Assembly (NCBI GenBank): GCA_015062005.1
Contig: SUVL01000011.1
Span: 1-64,000, forward strand
Length of the DNA: 64,000 nucleotides
Direction: 5' to 3'
From: Akkermansiaceae bacterium
GTDB lineage: Bacteria; Verrucomicrobiota; Verrucomicrobiia; Verrucomicrobiales; Akkermansiaceae
The position numbers and the translations under genes are program-made. The notes beneath the pieces were generated by a model, which saw nothing but the letters and a program-made list of their open reading frames with translations, did no database searches and had not been told where the DNA came from. Below are positions 1 to 8,488 of the stretch, piece after piece; the stretch's first letter is position 1, and every line of letters starts with the position of its first letter.

Positions 1-130
1 CCCCAAAACGATATTTGAGGGGTAAGGTGGAGCAAAATAGCCTTCCAAACATCAATTTTGGTCGCCTTCTCGTTTCGAAAAAGAGTTTCGGGACTTGAAT
101 TTGCGAATTGATGGACTTATTAGAAGTCCC

Positions 131-274
131 CTATTGACAATTGAAGGAGTTCCGCGGGCCTCCGGCCCGCCATTTTAAACGGCTGCGGCGGCTAGTCTCG
201 GCGTAGCCCGCAGGGCGAAGACGGAAGCCGCAGGGAACTTTCAAATTGTCCTTTGTCCTTTGTACATTGTACTT
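131..274 (-). repeat. Palindromic intergenic element, type A, variant with enlarged internal stem
   Basis: Reverse complement reads AAGTACAATGTACAAAGGACAAAGGACAATTTGAAAGTTCCCTGCGGC...GTTTAAAATGGCG...GCGGAACTCC, matching the elements at 18317-18456 and 48241-48380 apart from a longer internal hairpin and a diverged far end. Confidence 0.85.
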
Positions 275-349
275 ACAAATTCGCATTTGCCGAGCTCAGC
301 ACTCAAACTTGGGGAGACGAGTGATTCGCAAGGCATTGCTGATATAGCA

Positions 350-378
350 TTGACTTCAGCACCCTGACATGCTAGACT
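350..378 (+). promoter_or_regulatory. Sigma70-like promoter TTGACT-N17-TAGACT
   Basis: TTGACT 350-355, TAGACT 373-378, ATG at 388. Confidence 0.6.
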
Positions 379-387
379 GCAAGCGTT

Positions 388-1080
388 ATGAGACGTTCCA
401 TTTTGTATTTTTCCCTGCTCCTCGGCCTGTTCTGCTGGAGTATCCCTGCTGCTGAAGCCAAGGATGACAAAAAACTGAGCAAGGCTGAAAAGCGAGAGCT
501 GAAGAAACAGGAGAAGGAAGCCAGGAAAGCAGCCAAGAAGAAGGGCAAGAAAGACGCTGATGAGGAGGAAGATGAGGACGACGGTAAGAAGAAAAAGAAG
601 GCTGACAAGAAGGCCGTGAGCAATGCCTGGAAGGGACTGAAGCCTGCATTCGGCAAGCTTAAACCAAATGGCAAGTTCTTCATCTACGCCGAATACACCA
701 CCCTCACCGAGGCTGGCGAAGGGATGCTCAACCAGCTTATCGAGTCTGAGCGTGAATTCAAGGCCGCCAAAGTTAACGTACTACTTATCAACTGCGAACA
801 TGTAGAGGAAGATACCGCCTGCAAATTGCTCAAGAAACTGAAGTGCAAGCTGCCCATGGTGATGAAGGACCAGAAGCTGGAGGAGGAAGAACTTCCCGGT
901 TATAGCCCGGGCAATGCACCTGCCCTCACCATTGTTGATGGCACCGGTGCCGTCAAGGCAAGCGGTGGGCCGGAGCTGCTGGATAACTGGCACACCGTGG
1001 TAGGTGCCAAGGCTCCCAGGAAGGCCAAGTCCGAAAAGGCTGACGAAGAAGCTGGCGAGGAAGCAGAATCTGAGGAATAA
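388..1080 (+). CDS. Secreted thioredoxin-fold-like protein with Lys/Glu-rich low-complexity segment
   Basis: Signal peptide MRRSILYFSLLLGLFCWSIPAAEA, then highly charged segment, then thioredoxin-like pattern (FFIYAEYTT...VNVLLINCEH...APALTIVDG). Confidence 0.7.
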   Translation: MRRSILYFSLLLGLFCWSIPAAEAKDDKKLSKAEKRELKKQEKEARKAAKKKGKKDADEEEDEDDGKKKKKADKKAVSNAWKGLKPAFGKLKPNGKFFIYAEYTTLTEAGEGMLNQLIESEREFKAAKVNVLLINCEHVEEDTACKLLKKLKCKLPMVMKDQKLEEEELPGYSPGNAPALTIVDGTGAVKASGGPELLDNWHTVVGAKAPRKAKSEKADEEAGEEAESEE

Positions 1081-1085
1081 AGTCT

Positions 1086-1607
1086 ATGAAGGAAACGCTT
1101 ATCGACTTGAAGGAGCGCCGCAGCTGCCGCAAGTACACCACCGAGCAGGTGGCGGAAGAAGCGCTGAACGCCGTGCTTGAGGCCGCTACCTACGCCCCCA
1201 CCGGGCATGGGCAGCAGAGCCCGGTCATGGTGGTGGTTCAGGAGCCAGGCATGGTGGCCCGGCTTTCGAAGCTCAACGCCCAGATTATGAACACCACGCG
1301 TGACCCGTTCTACGGAGCTCCCACGGCTGTGGTGGTTTTCGAGGACACCAGCAACAGCACCGGGCATGAAGACGCCTGCATGGTGATGGCCAATCTCCTC
1401 AACGCTGCGCATGCAGTGGGGCTCGGTTCCTGCTGGATCAACCGGGGCAGGCAGATGTTTGAGCTGCCGGAAGGAGCCGGAATCAAAGCCTCATGGGGAC
1501 TTGGTGAGAATATGGCCGGCCTGGCGGTCTGCATTCTCGGCCACCCGGCTGAGGGCGGTATTCTGGAAGCCAAGCCCAGAAAAGATGGCTATATCATCCG
1601 CGCCTGA
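1086..1607 (+). CDS. Nitroreductase family protein
   Basis: LKERRSCRKYTTEQV...AATYAPTGHGQQSPVMVVV...GLGSCWI motifs. Confidence 0.88.
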   Translation: MKETLIDLKERRSCRKYTTEQVAEEALNAVLEAATYAPTGHGQQSPVMVVVQEPGMVARLSKLNAQIMNTTRDPFYGAPTAVVVFEDTSNSTGHEDACMVMANLLNAAHAVGLGSCWINRGRQMFELPEGAGIKASWGLGENMAGLAVCILGHPAEGGILEAKPRKDGYIIRA

Positions 1608-1645
1608 TTCAACGATTTAACACTGACTGTCGTCGTAACAGATAT

Positions 1646-2152
1646 ATGAAAACCGCATTTCTGAGCCTTATGCTGGCTGCCGCAACCCTCTGCGGCAGTG
1701 TGAATGCACAGGAACCGGTGGCAGCCACTCCGGTTGCTGAAACGGCTGCTGTGCCTGCCAAGCTGAACACACTGCCATACATTTCAGCGGCCCGCCCTGC
1801 TGCCGATGCGAAGTTCTATGTGTATCTCTGCTCTGCCTCCTGGTGCCGCCCCTGCCGCGCCATTATGCCCAATATTGTGGCGGAGTACGACGCTGTACGC
1901 GCTGCCGGTGGCGAAATCATCCTGCTCTGCTTCGACAGCACTCCTCAGGCCGGTGAGGCCTATGTGAAGAAGTACGGCGCCAAATTCCCGGCCGTGATGG
2001 CAGATTTCAACGCTGCGGGCCAGATGGGACTGCCCGGTTTCACCATGCCCCGCGGCATTCCCCACGTAACCTTCGTAACTCCCGAGGGCAAGGTGATACA
2101 CGCCGGTTCCGGCAGAAACATGCTTGTCTGGCGTGATATTATCGCTAAGTAA
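1646..2152 (+). CDS. Secreted thioredoxin-like protein
   Basis: Signal peptide and CSASWCRPCRAIMP CxxC motif. Confidence 0.85.
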   Translation: MKTAFLSLMLAAATLCGSVNAQEPVAATPVAETAAVPAKLNTLPYISAARPAADAKFYVYLCSASWCRPCRAIMPNIVAEYDAVRAAGGEIILLCFDSTPQAGEAYVKKYGAKFPAVMADFNAAGQMGLPGFTMPRGIPHVTFVTPEGKVIHAGSGRNMLVWRDIIAK

Positions 2153-2172
2153 AGCACCGGTTCAAGATAAAA

Positions 2173-2202
2173 AAAGGCCGCAGATTCAGATTTGCGGCCT
2201 TT
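2173..2202. terminator. Bidirectional intrinsic terminator
   Basis: AAAGGCCGCA-N10-TGCGGCCTTT with A/T tracts, between convergent genes. Confidence 0.85.
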
Positions 2203-2220
2203 CTGTTGCAAAAAAACGGC

Positions 2221-2880
2221 TCAAGAGTCAGCCACCACGCCGTCGCGGATAATCAGTGTGCGGTCACCGCGGGCGGCAATCGATGAGTCATGGGTTACAG
2301 TCACCAGAGTTTTGCCTCCTTCCTCGGCCAGGCCGAACAGTAAATCCAGAATCTGACCGCCGTTCCGGGAGTCAAGATTGCCGGTGGGTTCATCGGCAAA
2401 GATGATAGCCGGGTCATGCGCCAGAGCGCGGGCGATGGCCACGCGCTGCTGCTCACCGCCGGAAAGTTCATTAGGAAGATGGTCCATGCGGTCGGCGAGG
2501 CCTACTCGTTCCAGCAGGTGCCTGACCCGTTCTGTTGCCTCCGTGCCGGCTACAGCTGTGGCGAGCGAGGCATTTTCCAGCGCCGTGAGCTCAGGCATGA
2601 GCATGTAGTTCTGGAAGATGAACCCCATCATTTTATTGCGGAACAGAGCACGCTTGCGGAGGGAGAGTGCGTAGATATCCTCTCCGTCTACCACAACCTT
2701 CCCTTGCTGCGGCGGCTCCAGGCCAGCCAGCGTGTACATAAGCGTGGTTTTGCCAGCACCGCTAGGGCCGCAAAGAAACACCTTTTCACCACGCTTGATA
2801 TGCAGATCCAGCCCGTGCAGCACCTCAATCTGCTTCTTCGCAATGCTGTAGGAACGGTGTAGATTAAAAGCCTGAATCAT
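2221..2880 (-). CDS. ABC transporter ATP-binding protein (LolD-like)
   Basis: GPSGAGKTT Walker [16 protein letters not shown] signature, [12 protein letters not shown]. Confidence 0.92.
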   Translation of the reverse strand: MIQAFNLHRSYSIAKKQIEVLHGLDLHIKRGEKVFLCGPSGAGKTTLMYTLAGLEPPQQGKVVVDGEDIYALSLRKRALFRNKMMGFIFQNYMLMPELTALENASLATAVAGTEATERVRHLLERVGLADRMDHLPNELSGGEQQRVAIARALAHDPAIIFADEPTGNLDSRNGGQILDLLFGLAEEGGKTLVTVTHDSSIAARGDRTLIIRDGVVADS

Positions 2881-3725
2881 GAGCGGGAAAGTTCAATATT
2901 GTCAATAAGCCGGACATCGCCAAACCATGCAGCCACCGCCAGCAGGGCCAGGCGCTTCGGGTCTGTCACTTCATGCAGGGTGACGGCATCCACCAGTTCT
3001 ACATAATCACAGCGCACGCCGGGTATGCTTTCCAGCCCGGCCCTGACGTTGGTGCACACCGCAGCAATGCTGGTTCCGTTCTCATATTCCTGGCTGGCGG
3101 CAAGCAGCAAGCGGCGGATAGCCGGGGCGGCGGCACGGTGTTCCGGAGTAAGTCGCACATTGCGGCTGGAGAGAGCCAGGCCATCTTCCTCGCGCACGAT
3201 TTCAGCACCGTGCAGCGTGATGGGAATGTCCAGGTCTCGCACCATGCGGCGCAGGATAGCCAGCTGCTGGTAATCCTTCTTGCCAAAAATCGCATCTGTA
3301 GGCTGCACCAGGTTGAAAAGCTTATTCACCACCAGGCACACACCGGCAAAATGCCCGGGGCGACTGGCACCGCACAGCACAGTGGAAAGGAGTGTCTCCT
3401 CCAGCGTGATGGAGCGGTCGGTGCAGTACATCGTGTCCGGCGATGGCATAAACACGACATCCACGCCGCATTTATCGCATGTTTCCAAATCCTGCATGGG
3501 GGTCTTGGGGTATGTCGCCAGATCCCCGGCATTGTCAAACTGAACCGGATTCAGGAACACACTGGCCACAACGGTGCCCTTGTCACCAGCCAGGACCCGC
3601 GCCTGCTTCAGTAGAGAGGCATGTCCGGCATGCAATGCACCCATGGTAGGGACCAGAACAACGCGGTTTCCACGCCGAGGAGCGAGCAGCGAACGCAATT
3701 CCTCCTTTGTATATGCTGTCTGCAT
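2877..3725 (-). CDS. panC: Pantoate--beta-alanine ligase
   Basis: VLVPTMGALHAGHASLL...FLNPVQF...RPGHFAGVCLVVNKLF...FGKKDYQQ. Confidence 0.96.
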   Translation of the reverse strand: MQTAYTKEELRSLLAPRRGNRVVLVPTMGALHAGHASLLKQARVLAGDKGTVVASVFLNPVQFDNAGDLATYPKTPMQDLETCDKCGVDVVFMPSPDTMYCTDRSITLEETLLSTVLCGASRPGHFAGVCLVVNKLFNLVQPTDAIFGKKDYQQLAILRRMVRDLDIPITLHGAEIVREEDGLALSSRNVRLTPEHRAAAPAIRRLLLAASQEYENGTSIAAVCTNVRAGLESIPGVRCDYVELVDAVTLHEVTDPKRLALLAVAAWFGDVRLIDNIELSRS

Positions 3726-3731
3726 GCGCTT

Positions 3732-3760
3732 ATACTAACACAAAGCGCACAACCCATCAA
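3732..3760 (-). promoter_or_regulatory. Promoter of panC, TTGATG-N17-TAGTAT, 6 nt before the start codon
   Basis: Minus-strand hexamers with 17-nt spacer. Confidence 0.6.
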
Positions 3761-3873
3761 CCCATCATGACAGGGATTGTTGCCCGCAACGCCGGAGCCT
3801 CAGCTTTTCCCATGCCCGTCAACGTTCTCCACCAGACATCAATCTATCGCACACACGAACAAATGCTCTTTTC

Positions 3874-3902
3874 TTGACTCGCCGCATGGCTCCGGCTATA
3901 AT
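3874..3902 (+). promoter_or_regulatory. Sigma70-like promoter TTGACT-N17-TATAAT
   Basis: TTGACT 3874-3879, TATAAT 3897-3902; AGAAGGAAC SD then ATG at 3924. Confidence 0.8.
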
Positions 3903-3923
3903 ACGCTCCGAGAAGGAACGTCC

Positions 3924-5666
3924 ATGAATAAGCAACTGTACATATACGATTGTCTGAGTGCCAAACTGCGCGCTTCAGACGGAGTGTTCATGACTATCGG
4001 GGCTGGAGAGAAAAACACATTCCGCGTGAAGATGCAGGCAGAGAACGGAGGTTCGTTTGCGCAGCGCGACTCGGTGTGTCGTTTTTTTCCGCATGGGCGC
4101 GTTTCTCAATATTCGCTTAACGGTGTGTCCCTGAAGGCGGATGTGGTTATCCGCCCCGAGACGATGTATCTGTTTGTGCTGGGCGGCGGGTGTTTCATCT
4201 GCTGGTACGGGAATGATGCATCGCGGCCGGATTTCAGCCAATTTGACCCGCAGGTATGGTATTTGTATAATCCGGCCTGCGAGGAATGGTATGGGCCGTA
4301 CTCCCTCTCTGACCTGCCCCTGGTGGCACCGGAGCTGCCGGAGGATGTGCTGGCTTCATTCCAGGGGCTTGAGCACTGCGCATTTTACCTCAGGGACATT
4401 ATAGGCGTGGCCGCATTTGCCGGCAGCAGCGAAACAACTGATGCCATGCCTGAACCGGCCGAAAACCCGGCGGGAGAAGCACTCCGCTGCCCCTGTTGCT
4501 GGGAATTTTTCAAAGCTGCGGATATCCTCAGCATTGCGAGTCATCCCAACCTGATGGGCGATACCATTCTCGGGGCGGATGCCATGCAGCGTTTCCTGCC
4601 GGAATTCTGCAACCACGCAGGGCTGCCGCTGGATGCCTGCGGCGTGCCGTGCAGCGAATACGCGTGTCCGCACTGCCACAGTAAGCTGCCGCCCTTCTTC
4701 ACGCAGACGCAGCAGCACATCATTTCCCTGGTGGGGGTGCCGGCCGCAGGGAAAAGCTACTACCTCACCGCCATGGTACACGAGCTGGAAACCATGTTCC
4801 CGCGCGATTTCGGCATGCCGTTCCGGGATGCAGACCCGGAAATGAATGAGCCGCTCAATGAAATGCGGATGCGCTTGTTCACCGCGCAGACGCCGCAGGA
4901 AGCCTACATTGCCAAGACCCAGATGCAGGGGCGGCTCTACCACAAGGTGTGGCGCCAGGGACTGGTAGTCAACATGCCGCGTCCCTTCATCTACAATCTC
5001 AACAAAGGGACGGAAACACATTCCCTGGTGCTCTATGACAATGCAGGTGAAGATTTCCAGCCAGGCCGCGACAGCGCGCTTACCCCGGGAAGCCACCATC
5101 TGAGCGTGGCCTCCGGCATCCTGTTCCTGTTTGATCCCACGGCCAACCCCGGGTTCCGCCAGTTGCTCCAGGAAAGCCAGGACCCGCAGCTGCGCAACTC
5201 GCTGTACCGCCCCGGGCGCCAGGCCATGCTGCTGGCGGAATCAGAAATGAGGTTGCGGACCCGGCTCAACCTGCCGCCGTCAGAAAAGCTGGATATTCCC
5301 CTGGCCATCATCATCGGCAAGAGTGATACGTGGATTCACCTGCTTGGCCCGGAGCCGCTTCTTCCTGCTGTGCGCAACGGCATGTTCATGAACGAACACG
5401 TCAACGTGAATTCAACCCGCCTGCGCCAGTTCATCTTCAATATAGCCCCCCACATCTGCACCAACGCAGAGGCCATATCCTCCAATGTGCGTTACTTCGC
5501 CGCAAGTGCCCTGGGTGAATCGCCTGTTGAGTTCCAGGATGAGGTGAGCGGCAGCACTCTCATCGGCCCGGCATCCGGCCAGGTGCATCCCGTGCGGGTG
5601 ACGGAACCGCTGCTGTGGGCTCTGCATTGCGTAGCACCTTCCCTCATCCCCAGTTCCCAGCACTGA
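3924..5666 (+). CDS. FHA-like/GYF-like/Zn-ribbon/GTPase multidomain protein (Double-GTPase-like)
   Basis: ORF track start 3777; SD plus promoter supports ATG 3924. N-term ...RVSQYSLNGVSLK...ETMYLFVLGG (FHA-like), WYLYNPACEEWYGPYSLSDL (GYF_2-like), CPCC...CPHC cysteines, P-loop GVPAAGKS, G3 DNAGE, G4 GKSD. Confidence 0.75.
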   Translation: MNKQLYIYDCLSAKLRASDGVFMTIGAGEKNTFRVKMQAENGGSFAQRDSVCRFFPHGRVSQYSLNGVSLKADVVIRPETMYLFVLGGGCFICWYGNDASRPDFSQFDPQVWYLYNPACEEWYGPYSLSDLPLVAPELPEDVLASFQGLEHCAFYLRDIIGVAAFAGSSETTDAMPEPAENPAGEALRCPCCWEFFKAADILSIASHPNLMGDTILGADAMQRFLPEFCNHAGLPLDACGVPCSEYACPHCHSKLPPFFTQTQQHIISLVGVPAAGKSYYLTAMVHELETMFPRDFGMPFRDADPEMNEPLNEMRMRLFTAQTPQEAYIAKTQMQGRLYHKVWRQGLVVNMPRPFIYNLNKGTETHSLVLYDNAGEDFQPGRDSALTPGSHHLSVASGILFLFDPTANPGFRQLLQESQDPQLRNSLYRPGRQAMLLAESEMRLRTRLNLPPSEKLDIPLAIIIGKSDTWIHLLGPEPLLPAVRNGMFMNEHVNVNSTRLRQFIFNIAPHICTNAEAISSNVRYFAASALGESPVEFQDEVSGSTLIGPASGQVHPVRVTEPLLWALHCVAPSLIPSSQH

Positions 5667-5668
5667 AT

Positions 5669-8485
5669 ATGGCTCTGCAGCTCATCTACACAAGCTCCCT
5701 CCAGCTGCTGGATTCTGATGCTTCCGGTTACGGCGTCGTGGCGCGTTCCGAAAAGCTTTCCCGGGCGCTCTGCACCAGATTGAGCGCCATCAGTGCATAT
5801 CGGGAACCAAGGGTCGGAGCCTGTTCCACGGGGCCTCAGTACGGTTACCGAATTATTGACCACGCCGGCACTGCCTGGCATGTGCTCACCTGCGCGCAGT
5901 CGGCAGGTGCTGATTACAGCGGGCGCGGGTGCTTCATTGCCCACCACCTCATTTTTGAGCAGGAAGAGGTCAGGGCTCTGCTCGCAAGTAATTTGCGGCC
6001 GACCCCTGCCGGTATAACCCTGGCGCTGGAGAAGACTGGATTCTGGCTCAGCAAATGGAAGGGTGCCCCGGCTTTCATCGCGGGCTCGCCGGATATTGAC
6101 CTGTCAGCCATGCCGGATGCCTCATCGCAGCCCGAGTGGAAACGCATTACCGGGCATAAGGCCAATGCGCGGGCTTTCTTCACGCCGCCTTTCTCGAAAG
6201 AATGCCTGATAACCCTGCCCCCTCGAGTCAGTTCTTCGGATTTGCTGCGGCTTTTTCATGAAAGCGACTGGCTGACCCACACGCGCGGTTGGGGTGTGTC
6301 GTACACCACCGTGGCGGATGAAGCGGACAATTTTGCAGAAACGATCCGCATGGCAGTACCGGAGGGTTCCCCGCTGGTACAACGAGCGGTACGCACGGGG
6401 CACCCGGTGCTCAAAATCGAGGCCGATATGGAGCTTCCCCTGCCCGAGCCCGCGAGAGAAGCCCCGGCGAGCGACCCAGTCAAACCTTCTCCGCGCAGAC
6501 CAGAGGATGCCACCCTCACGCGCACTCTTTCCCGCACGGTTTCGCATTATCACTATACGGAGGAATCAGACTGGATCATGTACGATATCAAACCCTCCAT
6601 GCGGGTTGTTTCCCCCCGGAATCTGCTCATTGCCGGAGCCGCAGCGGGCGTGTGCCTGGCAGCCTGGTTCTTCTGGGATAACGCCGTTCCGGCTGACTTG
6701 CAACCCGAACACATGGTTGAGCCTGTTCCGGAAGCAGGGGACTCACCTGTTCCGTTTATTCAGCAGCTGACGGAGGTGATAAATGCGGATTACGACCACG
6801 CAGCTGTTCAATTATTCCTCGTAGACCTGACTGCCATACCGGAAAAGTCTCCGGAAGATTCCCTGTTGCTCGAATCTGCGGCCCTCATCCAGAATGCCTG
6901 TCAGACCGGCGCCCGTCACCCCTCTGCAATCAAGCGTCTCTGCGAATGTGCCAGGCTTCTCGGGGTAGATGTGACCGGGATGGTGAGGCTGTATTTACGG
7001 GAAGCCACGCATCATGTTTCCCCCGAAGATTGGCAGAAACAATATGACGGCCAGATGCTGAGCGACTGGCTCACGCTGAAGCAAGCAGAACCGCAGATTA
7101 TTGAACTTCTTCATGCTGGAGAATTCCAGGCATATGCCCCTCTGCCTGCTGCTGATGAACCGGAGACAACCATTCTGGCCACGGCGAATCCTTCTGAACC
7201 GGAAAACGGGGAAGAAACAAACGGGGAAGCCGCACCACCGGGGCGGATTTCCCTTATTCCCGCCACTGCTGTGAGCGGCTCCCCCCTGCCCAAAGAACTG
7301 GAATCCGTTATTTCAAGGCTTCCGCTTTCTATTACAACAGGCAGCTATGTTGTGTCGGGCTTTGCCAAGGGCGGCGAATTGGCCGCTGCCCGTAGACTGG
7401 ACTTGAGTGCAGATGGTTACCACCTGTATATCACGCCAACTGGGAACGCAGGTGAAATCATGCTCAAGCCCGAACACCGCGAAGGCAAACCTGCTCCTGT
7501 GCCGGCGGCTACTTTCAGTGTGCGTGGCGGCAGGTTGCAGAATATACACTGCGAGGGAAGCGAAGCCGTTATCTGCTTTCCTGTACCATCCCAGGAAAAT
7601 TTCCACACCAACGTAGTCCTGGCATCTTCGTTCGGCATACCGATTCCCAAAGGCAAGGGTATCAACCTGCCACCCGCAGCCCGGACGAACCTTCTGGTTA
7701 CACCCGATGACCTGGAGATTGTTTCATCATCTATCGGCGCCCCTGCTCCGCAGATTCGCCTGCGTAAAAAGAAGGAGTTTCCCTGGGTGCTCACCCGCCA
7801 GGAAAAGGAACGCATCAAATTCTCTGTATCGCTTCCTGTTCTGAATGGCCACAATGCCATGCAACTTGTCGGAGACGACCTGGATACCTTTGTCTGGAAA
7901 GGTGCAGACATTGTGAAGGAAACAGATGCGCGCTCTACTGTCCGCTGCGAAGTGGAGCACGTGCCGGATTTGCCTGGTCGCCTGTTGCGGGCATTCGACC
8001 GGGTCATGAATACTCCCTGCTGCGGAGAAACCGATTCTAAGAACAAATCCGTGACGCTGGGCAAGCTGTACTACATATGCTGCGCTCTGGCAAATGAGAA
8101 GATCAGCCGCAGTGAACGACGCCAGCTGGAACAGGATTATTTCGCCCTTTTTGCCCATAAGCAGTTTAACAGGATTCTCACACGAGTTCTGGCCCAGGAT
8201 GCTGCTTTGTGCCTGACTCCGGAGGAGGCCAGCTCAAACAAATTCAAAGCCTTGAAGGTTCGGAACAATATCAGAAAACAACTTGGGACGCGCGCTATAC
8301 GAGACCTCATCCGGCGCAGGGTATGTGAGGTGGTAACGCGCACCATGCACGCAGCCTACACCCAGGAGCAGCAGCTTCTTGAGGATAAGCAAGGGAATTC
8401 CCCCGTTCTCATCCTTGACGATATTTCCTACGGCCAGCACGTGGAACTCCTCTGGAAATTCCGCATGCAGCAAGGAAGCAAATAA
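5669..8485 (+). CDS. GTPase-associated protein (GAP1-like N-terminal domain) with one TM segment
   Basis: ATG 2 nt after previous stop. N-term LIYTSSLQLLDSDASGYGVVARSEKLSRALCTRLSAISAYR...FIAHHLIFEQEE resembles the GAP1-N pattern; TM LLIAGAAAGVCLAAWFFW. Confidence 0.7.
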   Translation: MALQLIYTSSLQLLDSDASGYGVVARSEKLSRALCTRLSAISAYREPRVGACSTGPQYGYRIIDHAGTAWHVLTCAQSAGADYSGRGCFIAHHLIFEQEEVRALLASNLRPTPAGITLALEKTGFWLSKWKGAPAFIAGSPDIDLSAMPDASSQPEWKRITGHKANARAFFTPPFSKECLITLPPRVSSSDLLRLFHESDWLTHTRGWGVSYTTVADEADNFAETIRMAVPEGSPLVQRAVRTGHPVLKIEADMELPLPEPAREAPASDPVKPSPRRPEDATLTRTLSRTVSHYHYTEESDWIMYDIKPSMRVVSPRNLLIAGAAAGVCLAAWFFWDNAVPADLQPEHMVEPVPEAGDSPVPFIQQLTEVINADYDHAAVQLFLVDLTAIPEKSPEDSLLLESAALIQNACQTGARHPSAIKRLCECARLLGVDVTGMVRLYLREATHHVSPEDWQKQYDGQMLSDWLTLKQAEPQIIELLHAGEFQAYAPLPAADEPETTILATANPSEPENGEETNGEAAPPGRISLIPATAVSGSPLPKELESVISRLPLSITTGSYVVSGFAKGGELAAARRLDLSADGYHLYITPTGNAGEIMLKPEHREGKPAPVPAATFSVRGGRLQNIHCEGSEAVICFPVPSQENFHTNVVLASSFGIPIPKGKGINLPPAARTNLLVTPDDLEIVSSSIGAPAPQIRLRKKKEFPWVLTRQEKERIKFSVSLPVLNGHNAMQLVGDDLDTFVWKGADIVKETDARSTVRCEVEHVPDLPGRLLRAFDRVMNTPCCGETDSKNKSVTLGKLYYICCALANEKISRSERRQLEQDYFALFAHKQFNRILTRVLAQDAALCLTPEEASSNKFKALKVRNNIRKQLGTRAIRDLIRRRVCEVVTRTMHAAYTQEQQLLEDKQGNSPVLILDDISYGQHVELLWKFRMQQGSK

Positions 8486-8488
8486 TAC

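Noticed and set aside
372-683. Serine/phenylalanine-rich minus-strand ORF
   Set aside because: Translation of the antisense of the Lys/Glu-rich linker; composition artefact.
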